NCBI GenBank assembly: GCA_963573305.1
Contig: OY754332.1
Span: 142,717,977 to 142,781,976, forward strand
Origin: Pyrrhosoma nymphula
Taxonomy: Eukaryota > Arthropoda > Insecta > Odonata > Coenagrionidae
Length of the DNA stretch: 64,000 bases
Direction: 5' to 3'
Made by a program: the position numbers and the translations under genes. Positions 44,770 to 56,487 of the stretch are shown in pieces. Each line of letters begins with the position of its first letter. Within the stretch, counting starts at the first letter, position 1. Under the pieces are notes generated by a model. It had not been told where the DNA came from and made no database searches. It worked only from the letters and a program-made list of their open reading frames with translations.

Positions 44770-45489
44770 AGACGAATATATTTCATGATGATTAGCTTTT
44801 CCAGCGCAAGGAGCCGACTGCAGCGCCATTTCTATAGAACTCCCGTATTTTACTTACAAACTTGCAGTTAGTTTGTTAATAACTCAAAACATAATATGGG
44901 TTGGAATCTTAAGTTTATTGTCATTAGATCTTATGGAAATATTTGAATCTCGTACCTGTTTTGACATGAAGTTTGTATTTCATAGAAAAATATAATATAT
45001 TTTTCACCTGGGTTACCCATTATCGCCTCAACATCCATGCGATTTCAAGTAATTTTTGTGAAAAATAATAAGGAAAGTTAAGATTTCGTGGGCGTTCGCG
45101 GATATAGAAGACGTTTTTTTTCAAATTCGAGGCTCGCTAGCGCAATCCCCTCCGCGGAGGAGCGTCACCACTTCGCGGTAAAAGGAGTGACACAGGCAAT
45201 GATAGTCCCGAGTGTTTTTGTTTAACCGCTGTCATGTTTTTTCAATAGTTTTTCTTACTTGATGAGGTAAACATGCTGTCCACAGTATCGCTGAGCCACA
45301 TTAAAGCAATAGGGCAATGAATGGGCAGATGTTTGTGCGAGCCATCGAGGCATGTTATTTACTTAATGAAAAGTGCCAAGGTCAAGTTTTGTACTCACTT
45401 CCGCAAGCCAGAAAGATAGCTCTGATACAAATCACTTTATGGCAGTTTGTAGCAGTAGATTTGGGTTTTAAGTGCGCTACCAGACAAGG
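44770..45489. other. No gene recognised
   Basis: Mostly AT-rich; CpG-rich patch near 45130-45180. No recognisable coding region. Confidence 0.3.
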
Positions 45490-45620
45490 AAACCCCATCG
45501 TTTTAGCAAAGACCTTGCACCTAAGACAAACAAGCCATCCACACCCGACGCGGGATTTGAACCCGTGACATTTGGGCTGCGAGGCCGGCACGTGATCGAC
45601 CAGGCCACCGCAGTCGCTTG
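45490..45620 (-). repeat. tRNA-derived SINE, fourth type
   Basis: On the minus strand GCGACTGCGGTGGCCTGGTC holds an A box and CACGGGTTCAAATCCCGCG a perfect B box, followed by TCGGGTGTGGATGGCTTG. The anticodon arm is not canonical and a family-like body follows. 60243-60330 (-) has a related head. Confidence 0.6.
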
Positions 45621-45689
45621 ACAAGATGTTGGGATGAGATCCGAGATCATGCATTCACCGGCAACTAAGGGAAACGAAACAAAAAAGTC

Positions 45690-45785
45690 TGCATCCATGC
45701 TGCATTATTAAGGGATCCATGCTGCATTATTAAGCATGCATGCATGCTGCATCCAAAAACATCCATGCTGCATTATTAAGGGATT
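45690..45785 (+). repeat. Short tandem array
   Basis: CCATGCTGCATTATTAAG occurs three times (near 45696, 45717 and 45762), separated by GCATGCATGCATGCTGCATC. A young, local expansion. Confidence 0.85.
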
Positions 45786-45789
45786 TAGT

Positions 45790-47760
45790 GATTTCCCGAA
45801 AAGATAACTCGAAACGACATTACAGCCCTGGAGGCACGCCGCTAATATGGCGAGGCATTTGCTGCCCCCCCTTTCTCCCTCCGTCTGGGAGATGCTAAAG
45901 CCGCGGAATTCATTACGGATTCATGTTCGATCACAGCAGTGCCAAGTGTCGAGGTTGCGCGCGGTTGGGCAAGCTGTTCAGTAAATATGAAAATGTTCTC
46001 CCTTCCAGGCAGGGATGTGACAGAGCGTTAATAAGGTTGTGGCAGCAGAGGGGAGCTGAGCTTTGGCGCGCTAACAGCGTTACGGAGCGGAGTGCTCGTT
46101 GGGGGAATGCGATGAAACCAGAATGAAGTGGTGACCCTATTTCCTATCACAATAACATCATTACCCTTCCCGGGGTCTACACTGATATATGATCGTCAAC
46201 ACTCACCCTAGAACGCGATCCCTTTCAATGTTTTGAACTGCAGTGGCTATAAAAGTGTTGAGGTATTATTTTCAATAATAGCCCCCAAACAAAATATTTC
46301 CTAAAATTGTTTTTAAACAAAATATTTCCTAAAATTACGTATAATACGATATATGGAGTTTATGATGACATTGATCATCAATTGAACATTAATAATAAGA
46401 ACGATTAAATATGAATACTAAATTTCTATAATTTTTAACAGACAAAGTAATATGAGTGAGAGTTGAAAAGTATGATTAAATGCTCTTCATTTCTCCTTCC
46501 TAAGCACACCGTGATGCCGATATGACAATAAAATTCATTGACGGTAAAAATCAGCTTAAAATGTGCTAGTTATTCTAAATTGATTCTTACCAAGGCTAAA
46601 GACGTTATATATACTCGGTACGTCATTAATTTGCAACGACTAGTTTTGCATTAAATTTGTCCTTTAAAAAATACAAATAATCCTCTCCCGAATGAGGTCC
46701 GAGGGCCGTGCAAAGGTTTCTCAACTCGAAACTCACGGAGTGAGATTCCGCAAAGTCGTGTACCCTTCTTCCTTACCCGCCTCAAGCTTCCCTCAATCAG
46801 GGGTGCAGGTCAGCTAACTCTTAATTGGTGTTTTACTAACAAAAAGTTCTACATGGAAGACTTATGAATGCCAATATCCTCTCTCGAGTAGGACAAAAAT
46901 GTTTAATCATAAGAAAGGTATGTTCTTTTGAGCTTCCATGTGCAAAGGCATTTAATTACACTTAGAGGGTTTCCAAAAAAATATCTATATAGAATTTAAA
47001 GGAAAAAAGGTAATATCTTGTTCATTTAATATAAATTAAGCTCTTTAAGTAAAATTATGAGGCATTATTTCAGGGACTAATCGCCTATATTTACCTTTCA
47101 ATAAAATGAAAAATCAAAAATATTCAACGTTATACTTTTGGTGCTCGAGGATTTCCTACGATAGTTTCATGAACAGACACTTAATGTCTAAGAAAACCAA
47201 TGCAAAATTTTTACTGCCCTTAGCTTACACAGAATTTTATTTCAAAAGTATTATGTAAAAATAAAGACTTCGCGCGTTTATCAGCCCTCTTAAAAATACG
47301 CATAGAAGTAGAAAGAGTAGTTTTGGGAATTTGTTTTTTAACAAAAGTCTTTGTTACAAAACCGAGAAAAGGGCTCCGCGGTGCCAATAAACGACCCTTC
47401 GCCGTCCGCCCAACCGCAGAGCAGGGGGCGGGGGAGTTGCAGCCGTGTGACACCAGCTTGTGCCCTCGAAGAGACAATAATCCTGTGTGGTATGCATGCT
47501 GTATCCGTTAAAAGAGTACGTATTCGACATTAGGCTATGTCAAGTTGCTAAACAGAGAAACGCCCGCGGTGCACCCGAAGAAAGCAGTCTTTCAGTACAT
47601 CCTAAACCTTTACCCTATGTGACAAAATGCATATTTTTTTCCACGATTTCTCCAAAATATAATATGTGGAGGCTCTTTTCAAAGTTTGTATCTCTAAAAT
47701 CTACATAGCGGAGTGGATGCGGCTACAATCCATTCCACACACTTGCCGCGCCACCTTACT
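45790..47760. other. Mostly unassigned
   Basis: A 22-bp direct duplication, AAACAAAATATTTCCTAAAA, lies near 46287 and 46315. 45830-46130 and 47370-47480 are CpG-rich patches with short frames of no known family. I recognise no gene. Confidence 0.3.
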
Positions 47761-47763
47761 CCC

Positions 47764-48320
47764 CGTTGCAGGCGGGTAGGACTAGACTCGACCGCGCGAT
47801 CGAAAAACTGATGTGAAATTCGGCGTCGCAAACGGTCACAGCATAACTCATCGGATTCCCACTGTGGAAGCTATTTAGAGTTTCCCCATATAAGTTACTT
47901 CGTAATGCTCGGCGATGCAAATAACTATTTCTCTACATATATTTAAAAAATGAGGGTCCGCTATTTTGTTTAATACATTTGGTAAATAATGACAAAAAAG
48001 TAAGTAAACTACATGAAAACAAAGACAAAAAAAGGGTTTAATCTAACTGCATCACTCTTTATTCCAATTCTTTGCCCATAAAGGCTTAGCAAGGGCTTGA
48101 TTTTGAAGATTTCGTGAGAAAATAGAGTGTAGACCATTTTTTCAAAATTTGTTCAACTTTGACCTCATGCAAATTATTAATTGTAGAGCACTAAGGAAAA
48201 TTCTTTACATCATCGCATGAACAGGTCTTTTTTAAATGTTTATGCAAAGTTTCAGCTTCCTGGCTTGAAAAAATTAGTTTTTGACTTTTGGCCACCTTTT
48301 TTCGATTTCAGCCCACTGTG
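47764..48320. repeat. 560-bp dispersed repeat with CACAGTG end, copy 2
   Basis: Homologous along its length to 26164-26727: ACCGCGCGATCGAAAAAC, TTCGGCGTCGCAAACGGTC, AGGGTCCGCTATTTTGT, GCAAAGTTTCAGCTTCC, CGATTTCAGCCCACTGTG. The right edge is followed by CGTCG, matching the CGNCG target-site preference known for Transib transposons. No transposase. Confidence 0.6.
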
Positions 48321-48620
48321 CGTCGTCGTCAGCACTCGGGTCGAATCAGCAGCTCTGGCGAGTCGAGTATCATTCGATCGACGACGCGGCGAGCGATCAA
48401 GAAGGCGGAAGAGAAGGGGGCGGTGGGGCAGGTGACTTCCGCCGGGCAGGTGGCCGCCGCTTCCAACCCTTTCCCGTGCCTCGGCACACATCAACCATTT
48501 CCTGGGCCAAACTCGGTGGCCGCCACGAGGATCGCGAACCCTTGTCAATGACTACACTCTATTGGCTATCGGCCTCAGAGAGACAGCGAGGCTTTCACAT
48601 CGGATCCTAACTATGTTAAT
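48321..48620 (+). other. CpG-rich unique patch
   Basis: GC-rich sequence directly after the repeat edge, with overlapping frames of 72-109 codons in all three + frames. TTTTTTCGATTTCAG before it looks like a splice acceptor, but it belongs to the repeat end and so is probably fortuitous. A cryptic exon cannot be excluded. Confidence 0.2.
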
Positions 48621-49395
48621 TACAGGTGTACTGAGATGGGGCCCGGGCTTAATCTTGGGTTTCTAGGTTATTAGCGCAGGCGACTGACTGTTGAGGCCTT
48701 TTGCACTATTTAAGGCAGGTTGAGCGAGATGGTCATAATGGAAACCATATTTGAATTTTATTTTTTAATTCAAGCGTTTGTAAGAAGTATGAAGTAAATA
48801 AGGTAACATTAATGGTGCATAAATACAGATATATAAGACAAATATTCTCAGTAATTAAATAAATATAACGAGATTAGTCTCTAACTAGACTCATTTTTTC
48901 ACGCTGTACGGTGTAATCGCCTTTACAACCCACGGTTTTTTTCGATTCTGTAAAGTATACTACGGCGAGTAATCGATTATTTTTTTATAAATAGTCGATA
49001 AAACATACAAACTACACAGTTTGTTTTTTGACGAAATCTAGGTTTAATAAATTCCTAATTTTTTTCAATATTCTATCCATCTGGAGCGCACAGCCATAAT
49101 CTATTCCATGTAAAACAGCTTATATTTATAGGCAAAGTGCTCGAAAAGTAGTTCGGCAAGTGGTTAATAAATGATATAGTTGGAAAGATGAGAGTTGTTT
49201 CTTTAAAATGAGACCAAATTCCTCAAATTCTAGGTGAATTGACATATCGCTCAAAGTACCTTAAGAGATGTGGGAAGGCTGACAAGGGAAGGGTTATATG
49301 TGGAATGGAAGAATGACGGAGCGTAACCCTGCGTTGACGTTAGTCTACTCTTTACGAAGGCGCCGAGAGTGTAGACTTCTACGTCCGCACCGAAG
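48621..49395. other. No gene recognised
   Basis: AT-rich and featureless, apart from a small GC-richer stretch at its end. Confidence 0.3.
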
Positions 49396-49429
49396 GGCCT
49401 TCAAGTGCTCTCGCCACGCGGCACCCACG

Positions 49430-49520
49430 GTCGGGATGCCAATCGAAGAAAACCTACCGCTTCCGGTATCCAAACCCGGGCCATCGGGAAGGAAAGCCCG
49501 CACTCTAGACAACACATTGA
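49430..49520 (-). repeat. tRNA-like SINE head, diverged
   Basis: On the minus strand CGGGTCAATGTGTTGTCTAG followed by GCCCGGGTTTGGATACCGG, a diverged B box about 45 nt later. Body not recognised. It explains part of the 85-codon frame at 49298-49555 (+). Confidence 0.35.
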
Positions 49521-49919
49521 CCCGTCGAAAAATCTTAATAAATGTACTACAGTAGACTTCTTATAAAGAAAGTCACCTAAACACCATGCCTATTAAATAG
49601 GGAAGTAGATATACATGCATCAGCTTAAGTCAAATAACAGGGAAGAACTTGTTAACTTTAAATCTATCTTGGGAATAAAAATACAATGGAAAAATTTACG
49701 GCGCTTCATGATAGTGAGTGTGCTTTACCAAGCAAAGAGTACGTCCCATGACGGAAAAGGTGTGTCTATAGCATTGCTCTGCATGTTTGTATGTTCATTT
49801 ACGTATCACTCTCCCAGTTTCCGGTAGGACTGCGCACTGTTCTCCTGACTGCTTTTGGCCTGCGCCTAGCGGCAGGGGGAGCGTGCGAGGTTCTGATTTG
49901 TTCTGGGACGAGTGCTGCA
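49521..49919. other. Flank of LINE tail
   Basis: No coding match to the LINE family is seen upstream of the tail at 49920. 49840-49920 is GC-rich and may be part of its 3' UTR. Confidence 0.3.
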
Positions 49920-49988
49920 TGCCTGGTGTGGAATCACCCCGTGCCACACACCCTAGTAGTGGCTTGCACGGTACATCGTAGATGAGAT
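49920..49988 (+). repeat. CR1/Jockey-type LINE 3' tail
   Basis: CCTGGTGTGGAATCACCCCG, TGCCACACACCC and GTGGCTTGCACGGTACATCG match the shared tail. Another copy of the element begins about 20 bp downstream, in the same orientation. Confidence 0.6.
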
Positions 49989-50009
49989 CGTAGAAAAGTG
50001 AAAGGGGTG

Positions 50010-50390
50010 TTACTTCGCTCTGGTTAGACAACATGTTCAGTGCGCCGCGAACATTCGGGATCCTGGACAGGGAGATTTACTACGCGAACCGAGCATAATG
50101 CTAAGAAAAGCCTCACGACTAGTAAAAAAAACTCACAGGATCAGAGAGTAAAACACGCCTTATGGAAGGACAAGGGTGCGAGCCGCTAGACGAACGGATG
50201 CTATATGCGCAAGATTAAGATCAGCAGAAAAACATCCCCGTGAGATCCGGGTGACATGGATTCTTCGTTCTCTTCGTTTCTTCCCTCTCCCAATTTCTTT
50301 TTACCATTCTCTTCCTTCTTCATGGCTGGAGTTCTAATAGCCCATGCCACACGACCCTGAGGCGGCTTGCAGAGTAGTATGTAAATTTAG
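50010..50390 (+). mobile_element. CR1/Jockey-like LINE, 3' end
   Basis: HVQCAANIRDPGQGDLL and MLRKASRLVKKTHRIRE correspond to the EYASxxWDP...VQRKAARFVK block of the copies at 26940 and 30060. After about 150 nt of decayed sequence the tail GCTGGAGTTCTAATAGCCCA and GGCGGCTTGCAGAGTAGTAT ends near 50390. Inactive. Confidence 0.6.
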
Positions 50391-51050
50391 ACTATCGGAA
50401 TTAGGTCCTCTAAGGGAATCTAGAGCTTGAGTATGCCTAACGTAAATTAGGTAAGGTAATGATCTCTTCCAGTCGTAGATTGTTTTAAAAAAGTCATATA
50501 TTTATGAAAAAAGAAATAAAACCGTGAGGCATATATAAGACGTTCACAAAATATCTTCTTGAAAGTTTCTGTAATAGCTTGTGTCCACCTTATAGTAGGC
50601 ACAATCAGTTGTCACTACGCTCGGTTGTTAATAAAAATGTTGCGGGAAAACTTACATTGTACGATTTATGATCGATCCTTCAAAATGCTTGCATCTCCTG
50701 TCATTGATGAACACTTTACAGCTTAAATACAAAATTGCGGAGATGTTGGATAATAAACAGATCACAACACACTAAACCAATTCTTATCGTTTAATAAATT
50801 CTCTTGCTAAAATTACAAGTTTCGCGAAGGCCATGCATAAGCAAAAATTGTTTTTATTTTTTTAAATCTGTAACCTGATAAAGGTTCGCTAACTGCTCGC
50901 TGAAGTTTAGCCAGGCTCGGACTAGCGAGTGCTCAGCGCGTAAAACTATTCCAAATTAGCGATAAAGCACTCTGGCAAAATTTTTAAAAACAATATTAAC
51001 TTAGAGTCGCGATAGGCTCCCTAAGCAATCATTAAAGTTTATAATTCGCC
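50391..51050. other. No gene recognised
   Basis: AT-rich intergenic sequence. Confidence 0.3.
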
Positions 51051-51283
51051 GCCGGCCCCGGTGGCGGCAGGGTAAAGTCCTCACCTGCTAATCCGAGGGT
51101 CGCGGGTTCGAGTCCCGCCTGGGTCGGTTTTTCACTTGCCCAGGGCATGGGTGTTTCTGTAAAATTCTGGTGGTTCGTCCCCTGAGAAACCTGATGACAA
51201 GCCAATGGCTTATCGGGATCGCAGGGGCATACGGACCACCAGAATCGTCGGAGAGCAAAGAAAAATAAAAAAATAATGCTTTG
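51051..51283 (+). repeat. Full-length tRNA-derived SINE, main family
   Basis: The best copy in the window. GCCGGCCCCGGTGGCGGCAG starts the tRNA-like head; CGCGGGTTCGAGTCCCGCC is a perfect B box; GGTTTTTCACTTGCCCAGG begins the body. The 3' part is a long hairpin (51164-51184 with 51222-51245) whose loop contains CTGATGA and an AAGCC-AAT-GGCTT stem. It ends in an A-rich tail with AATAAAAAAATAA. The minus frame 51088-51330 (ending RRDSNPRPSD) is a translation artefact of this SINE. Confidence 0.82.
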
Positions 51284-51289
51284 ATTGCC

Positions 51290-52060
51290 CGAAAATTACA
51301 GCTATAACGCTTACACAAAACTGGGTTCACCGATGATTACTTTTAGCTGAGGCGACGTAAGTATTTGAGATTTAATGGTTCATCGTATTCCTGGGGTATC
51401 AACAGTGGTCAATCGTACAGCGCTACGGCATCACAATGTTGGGCTACATTACATGGGCTACGGGTGCCATAAAACCATTCAACTCAATAGCGCACTAATG
51501 CTCAGTAAAGTATCGCGGGACACCCAACCGTAACCCACTTAACTGCATTTAAAGAGAGGAAATACGAAAACCATGAGACTGGAAGCACGTGACGGTTTCC
51601 CCGCAGCGATCGTTTCAATGCACACCTCCGTACTCAGGCGGATTATCGCTGCTATTCATCCGCTCGTTTCAATTCCACACCGTGGAGGTCATCATAATCA
51701 CCAAGGGGGCCGAATACGTGGGAATGCACGCTAATGAATTGCGATCCCAGGGGCCAGTTTACCGCCGCAATGACACACGGGTGTTTAGCGCACTACGGCA
51801 CGGAGGTAATTGTTGAAACTATCCCGACCGCGTACCAAGTCCATGATCCAGCCCCGTTTGGTTCGCTGATGATAAACAAACAAGGCATCCACGCCGGCCG
51901 GTCGCATTGCAGGCGTGCCAGAGTCGAGGGGTGGGAAATTATTCATCGCCATGCCGCGCACGGTAATCCCAAATGAGGGCGAGGGGCACCGCGGAGAGCA
52001 AGCGCCACGCAACCGAAAACAATGAATGTACAGTGTAATTAGAGGGGATGGAAGAGAGAA
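51290..52060. other. Unassigned, CpG-rich 51540-52010
   Basis: Unique-looking sequence of raised GC with frames of 75-97 codons on both strands. No known domain; possibly regulatory. Confidence 0.25.
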
Positions 52061-52067
52061 ATGTTCC

Positions 52068-52400
52068 GCATTTACCAACTTTCAGACAAAACAAACCTAC
52101 CGATTGACTTTAACACCATCCAAAGAGTGGCATCAGGTCGGTGTGGTGAATGGAGAACTGTCTCTCTATCCCAAGCGCCCGGGTTCGAAACCCATGAGAT
52201 GTGGAATTTCAGAATGACTAGCGTGTAGAAATAGATCAAGGTAACGTATTTACCAACTTTCCGACGAAGCATGCCGACCAAAGGTATCTAAAACCAATGG
52301 ATGAGGTAGAAAGTGTAAGTGTGGTGGCTAGGAACTATTTTCCCATCCCTGAGGCTCGGTTTCAAGTCTCGAGATGTGTCGGAGGCATTTCATAGAAATA
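52068..52400 (+). repeat. Two tandem SINEs of the second tRNA-like type
   Basis: CATTTACCAACTTTC and TATTTACCAACTTTC start copies at 52068 and 52246. Each leads into a GTGTGGTG head and a B box (CGGGTTCGAAACCCATGAGA in the first, CGGTTTCAAGTCTCGAGATG in the second). The period is 178 bp. The downstream copy is more decayed. Confidence 0.65.
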
Positions 52401-52507
52401 CTTATGGGGTGAAATGTTTAAGAACTACGGAATAGGCCGCGCAATAATTTCAACGGAGTCACCCGCTAATGAACACACAATTGTGTGAAATTCATAGAAA
52501 AAAAATC

Positions 52508-52585
52508 ATTTGCCTACACTGGGATTCGAAACTAGACCCCTTGAAAACGCGCCGGGTACTCGAACCATTTTAACTACCAAGGCGG
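52508..52585 (-). repeat. tRNA-like SINE fragment
   Basis: On the minus strand CCTTGGTAGTTAAAATGG then GTTTCGAATCCCAGTGTAGG, an acceptable B box. Probably the second SINE type in the opposite orientation to its neighbours. Confidence 0.45.
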
Positions 52586-52589
52586 AAAT

Positions 52590-55015
52590 TTTATGGAAGC
52601 TGAAGCCTTCCGGCCAACCTTTAAGTCTTTGTTTTAGCGTCTCTCATTATTTGCGCCATATTTTCCATCCGTTGTCTACCTCGGTATTTCTTCCCATTCA
52701 TTTCTCCTCCTCGTACCGAGCTCAAGAGGCAGTTTCGATTCAGAATAAGTCCAACAAGTTTGTTTCTTCTATTGCGGAGAGTTTTCAATGAACATTAATA
52801 ACGCGACACAAAAAAATAGGCTTGCGTAAGACGAATTACGAACACCTTGTGGAGGCTTACAATAAAATACAAGGAGTTAGAAAAAGGTGATACCAATTCA
52901 ATTAAATGGTGCACATGGCTTATAAAACAGAGTCATCAATTCACTCAGCTCCTTGTAGCAGATACAGGTTCGGATCATAATTCAAGGAAAGTGAAAGGCG
53001 ACAAAAATTTAAGATGATTATTATCGGAGACAGGACAAGAAAAAGGATAGGAGCCTTCGAAAAGAGATGTAATACCGAGATCAGTTTATATATGTCATGA
53101 AGATGATAAGGAGATAAGAGTGGTTGTGGAAAGGATGACATCTTCTAAAAAAAATATTGCCAGGGGCTACCGAAACAAAAAGAGTGAATTATTTTTTTTT
53201 ATACAAATAAAATTGGACTAAGTGATGCGAAGTTTACAAAATATGGAAAAAATGCGGTGATCGGAAATATCCGTTTCAGAGAGTCGAATATTAATGATAT
53301 GTTAATCGGGACAAAGAGAACAAATATTACATACAATAAGATACTGCACATTAATTTTTATACGCAAATATGAATATGGGGAAGTGAAGCAAAAGCTCGA
53401 AACCCTGCAGGAAGGGTCTTATACATTTCGGCTGGTTTGCCTAAGCCTGAACGGTTTATGCACCAAGGGTGAGAATACTATCTTACGTATCAATTCAGTA
53501 CAATTAATTTCACGGTGAAATTTGTGTTGCTTGATTTGTAGAGCTCCTTTTAGGTCTGGGAATCTTCTTCCTGCATATTTAAAAATCGAACTGGTTTCAA
53601 AAGTAGCAGTTATAGTTAAATGTAGTTCTTCCACATGAAGCTCCTTGCATTGCTTCAGTGTACAATTCTCTGTTTTTGAGACAACTCAATCAACGCAGCC
53701 TTTGACGCCGAGAAAACCTTTTGTCCCTCCTCCAATTAGGTGCGCGTTGCATTCTTTAAAGATGCATAGTCAATCGAAGAGATCGATACATAGGTGGGAA
53801 AAACCAAGAGAGGGTGCCGAAGAGTTAGAGATGAAACTGACGGCCAGGCTGGCCTGGGGATGAGGTAACCGCTCCACCTGGCTGCGGTTGATGCTCATCT
53901 CGCCCAAAGCATGACTTAACCTCTCGATTGAAGTCGTTGTGTTGGTAGAGTTGAAGAGTGGCTCTGAGAATCTTGTGCCTCTTCCACTTATTCCGCTGAC
54001 AGCTGAAAACGACTGGTTCGTTTGTTTTAGCCGGTTGGCAACAAACCTTCAGCTCCAGCAAAGGACAAACTTAAAAAGTGGAGGCAGGTAGAATTGTTAT
54101 TCATCGGCGGAGAGATATGTGAAAGCCTTAGAGCGCAGAAGGCCAAATAGATATTATACACATTAGAAAGTAGAATAATAAAATAAATGTTCACTTGAGG
54201 ACAGCAGTATAGAGTGGAGTATAACAGATGTATAATGTGGAAAACTGAGTCAGAGTACGTATGCAGTTTAGCAAATCATAATCATGTCACTTGAGGCGAC
54301 AAAATGTTTTAACTCGCGCTTTTCTCGCAAGAATAATCTTTCCCGATATTCTACAGCCGTTTTCCAAAATTCTTTTTGAGTATTTGCTCTGAATACCATG
54401 TTCAATCTCCTTTCGGCGAGAAATTTGACAGAAATAGATCGTAGGAAGTTAAATAAAAATGCCTGCATGTTGTGCCAATTGAGAGCTTTCCCATAATTGA
54501 AATTAGATCGGAGCTCTATACACAGATTCTCTCGGACATGAACTCTAGGGATAATTAAGACAGTTGTTTTCCACTGTATTCACCATAAAATGAACAAATA
54601 TAAGTTCCAATTGATACTAAAAAACCGTCGTTTACTTGAAAAACACTTTGAACCACACAGTCAGTTCATTACTTAGTAAAAATTGCGTTGACTTAAGGAA
54701 AAAAAAGTCCTCCATAAATTTAATCGTATGATCTTTCTTTGGCGCTGAGTTAATCAACACGCTCGGAATAACATGATTTTTTTACCCTAAACCCTCTGCG
54801 GAAACGGTGCAGGACAATTCGAACTAATTGGTTTGACGGTCATTCTCAATGATTTTTCCCTTAATTGGTCAATTGGTATTTAACATGAGTGCTTCTAGTC
54901 TCCTGAGGAGTGTAAAAATTCGAGGACACCACTCGTGTTTCATAGAGTCCGTGATTGGTTAGGAAAATCAGCGTAGAAAGCGCACAGATAATATACATTT
55001 ACTTTCCCTACCCAC
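52590..55015. other. No gene recognised
   Basis: Long AT-rich stretch. 53000-53080 may contain an RTE-like remnant (GDRTRKRIGAFEKRCN), but the match is too short to claim. Other frames have no recognisable features. Confidence 0.3.
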
Positions 55016-55019
55016 CGAA

Positions 55020-55172
55020 AACAGCACCATTACATCAGTATGTGTAATAGTTTAAGACGGATGAGCACAGACAACCATGCCCTTAGTGGTGAAAATCCAC
55101 CGTTGCGGGATTTGAACCCACGACCCTAATGTTATCATACGAGGGCTTTACCCCGCCGCCACCAGGACCGAC
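55020..55172 (-). repeat. tRNA-derived SINE, main family
   Basis: On the minus strand GTCGGTCCTGGTGGCGGCGG, GGTAAAGCCCTCG, B box CGTGGGTTCAAATCCCGCA, then GGTGGATTTTCACCAC and GGGCATGGTTGTCTGTG. Confidence 0.7.
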
Positions 55173-55174
55173 GA

Positions 55175-56485
55175 AATATCCAGTCATTAAAATGTTATAC
55201 CCCACAGTATGTGTACTATTTAGCTCGAGGTGACAGCGACGTTTTTATAATTACAGAGTTTTCCAGCATCCATGGGTTACAGAAGAGGAAAGATTCCGCT
55301 TGGAGGCGCAAAATTAATTTTTTGCATAATGACCCATCCCACATGCCTCTCGCATAAAATTTGTCCATAACCGATATAATAAGACATGTTTTTTATCAAT
55401 TATATTTTTCTCACGTAGGTTTAGTAATATTTTCATGGCATACTGAAAATTCATTTGGCAATGGATATTCTTTTCCGGCATTTTGGCAGGAAAACGGAGT
55501 CACCTGATTAACTAATACCTACTTTGTATTTCTCAAACACACACATTGGAAGTCGTAATAGCTAAACTTCTGATCAAAATACTCATTTTGTATTGCTAAT
55601 CCAAATCTTCATTTGATGCCAAGCACGCCAAAAAAATTGAACTTTCGATGCATGCGTCTTATAGTTGGCTAACGAGAAAATATATCCAAAGATATGAAAG
55701 AGATATTTGAGAAAGATACAACGATATTTTAGAGAGAGATAAGTAAATAAAGGAAAATATGCCATAATCTCTGTGATGAAGGTAAAGAAAAACGATTCCA
55801 ACCAAAGTGCGAAGTTAAAAGAGAGTTTGAACGGAATTCAATGATTTTCTGGTAATGGATTTTTTTTAATCCATACGAAAAGCATTAATATTAACTTATC
55901 GTGGTAAATACCAATTAATGACACGTATTCCCGCGGAAGGAGCAGCGATACGTTATTTTCCGACAGCACTGCCACATATATTCAAGATAACGAGTCTAAT
56001 GGACTAGGGATTTTGCCCAAAGCTAACATCGTCAATCGTCAATAATTTCCTCAAGTCCAGGTGTGTTAGGTCAACAGCAATGAGAAACGAAATAATCTTA
56101 AGAATCAATCACGACATGAGAGGAATAGCATCAATTTTCCATATAAGAGTTTCATGGTTTTACGCTGTAGTCAAGATTTGTGTGGGGGCAATATCATACC
56201 ATTCGATAGTCTCTCTTACTTGTCGACGATCTTAGGGTAGGGTGGAGCGTCCTTTCAATATATCAATGTATCTTCAAAGTCGCAATGAGAATGAAAACTA
56301 CGTCATCATTTTAATATGCTGAGTTAGATTTTATCCTAGTTCTGCGCGAATTCTGGCCACCTATACCTGGGGAAGCGTCATTGAGCAACGTAGATTTTGA
56401 CAGGTCAAAACATTGACTTGGGAAAGCTGAAATACTGGTTGTCCTCTTTATTGTAAAATATCCTCCCTACAAAAAAGTGCCTTTG
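55175..56485. other. No gene recognised
   Basis: AT-rich. A 72-codon hydrophobic frame at 55583-55801 (-) has no family signature. Confidence 0.3.
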
Positions 56486-56487
56486 GA

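Noticed and set aside
48288..48551. Exon after TTTTTTCGATTTCAG
   Set aside because: The acceptor-like string is the conserved end of the 560-bp repeat and occurs identically in copy 1, where no coding sequence follows.
51088..51330. 80-codon minus frame ending RRDSNPRPSD
   Set aside because: It is the reverse translation of the tRNA-derived SINE at 51051-51283; such peptides are common artefacts.
53000..53080. Another RTE remnant
   Set aside because: Only about 16 residues resemble the family; too little to support.
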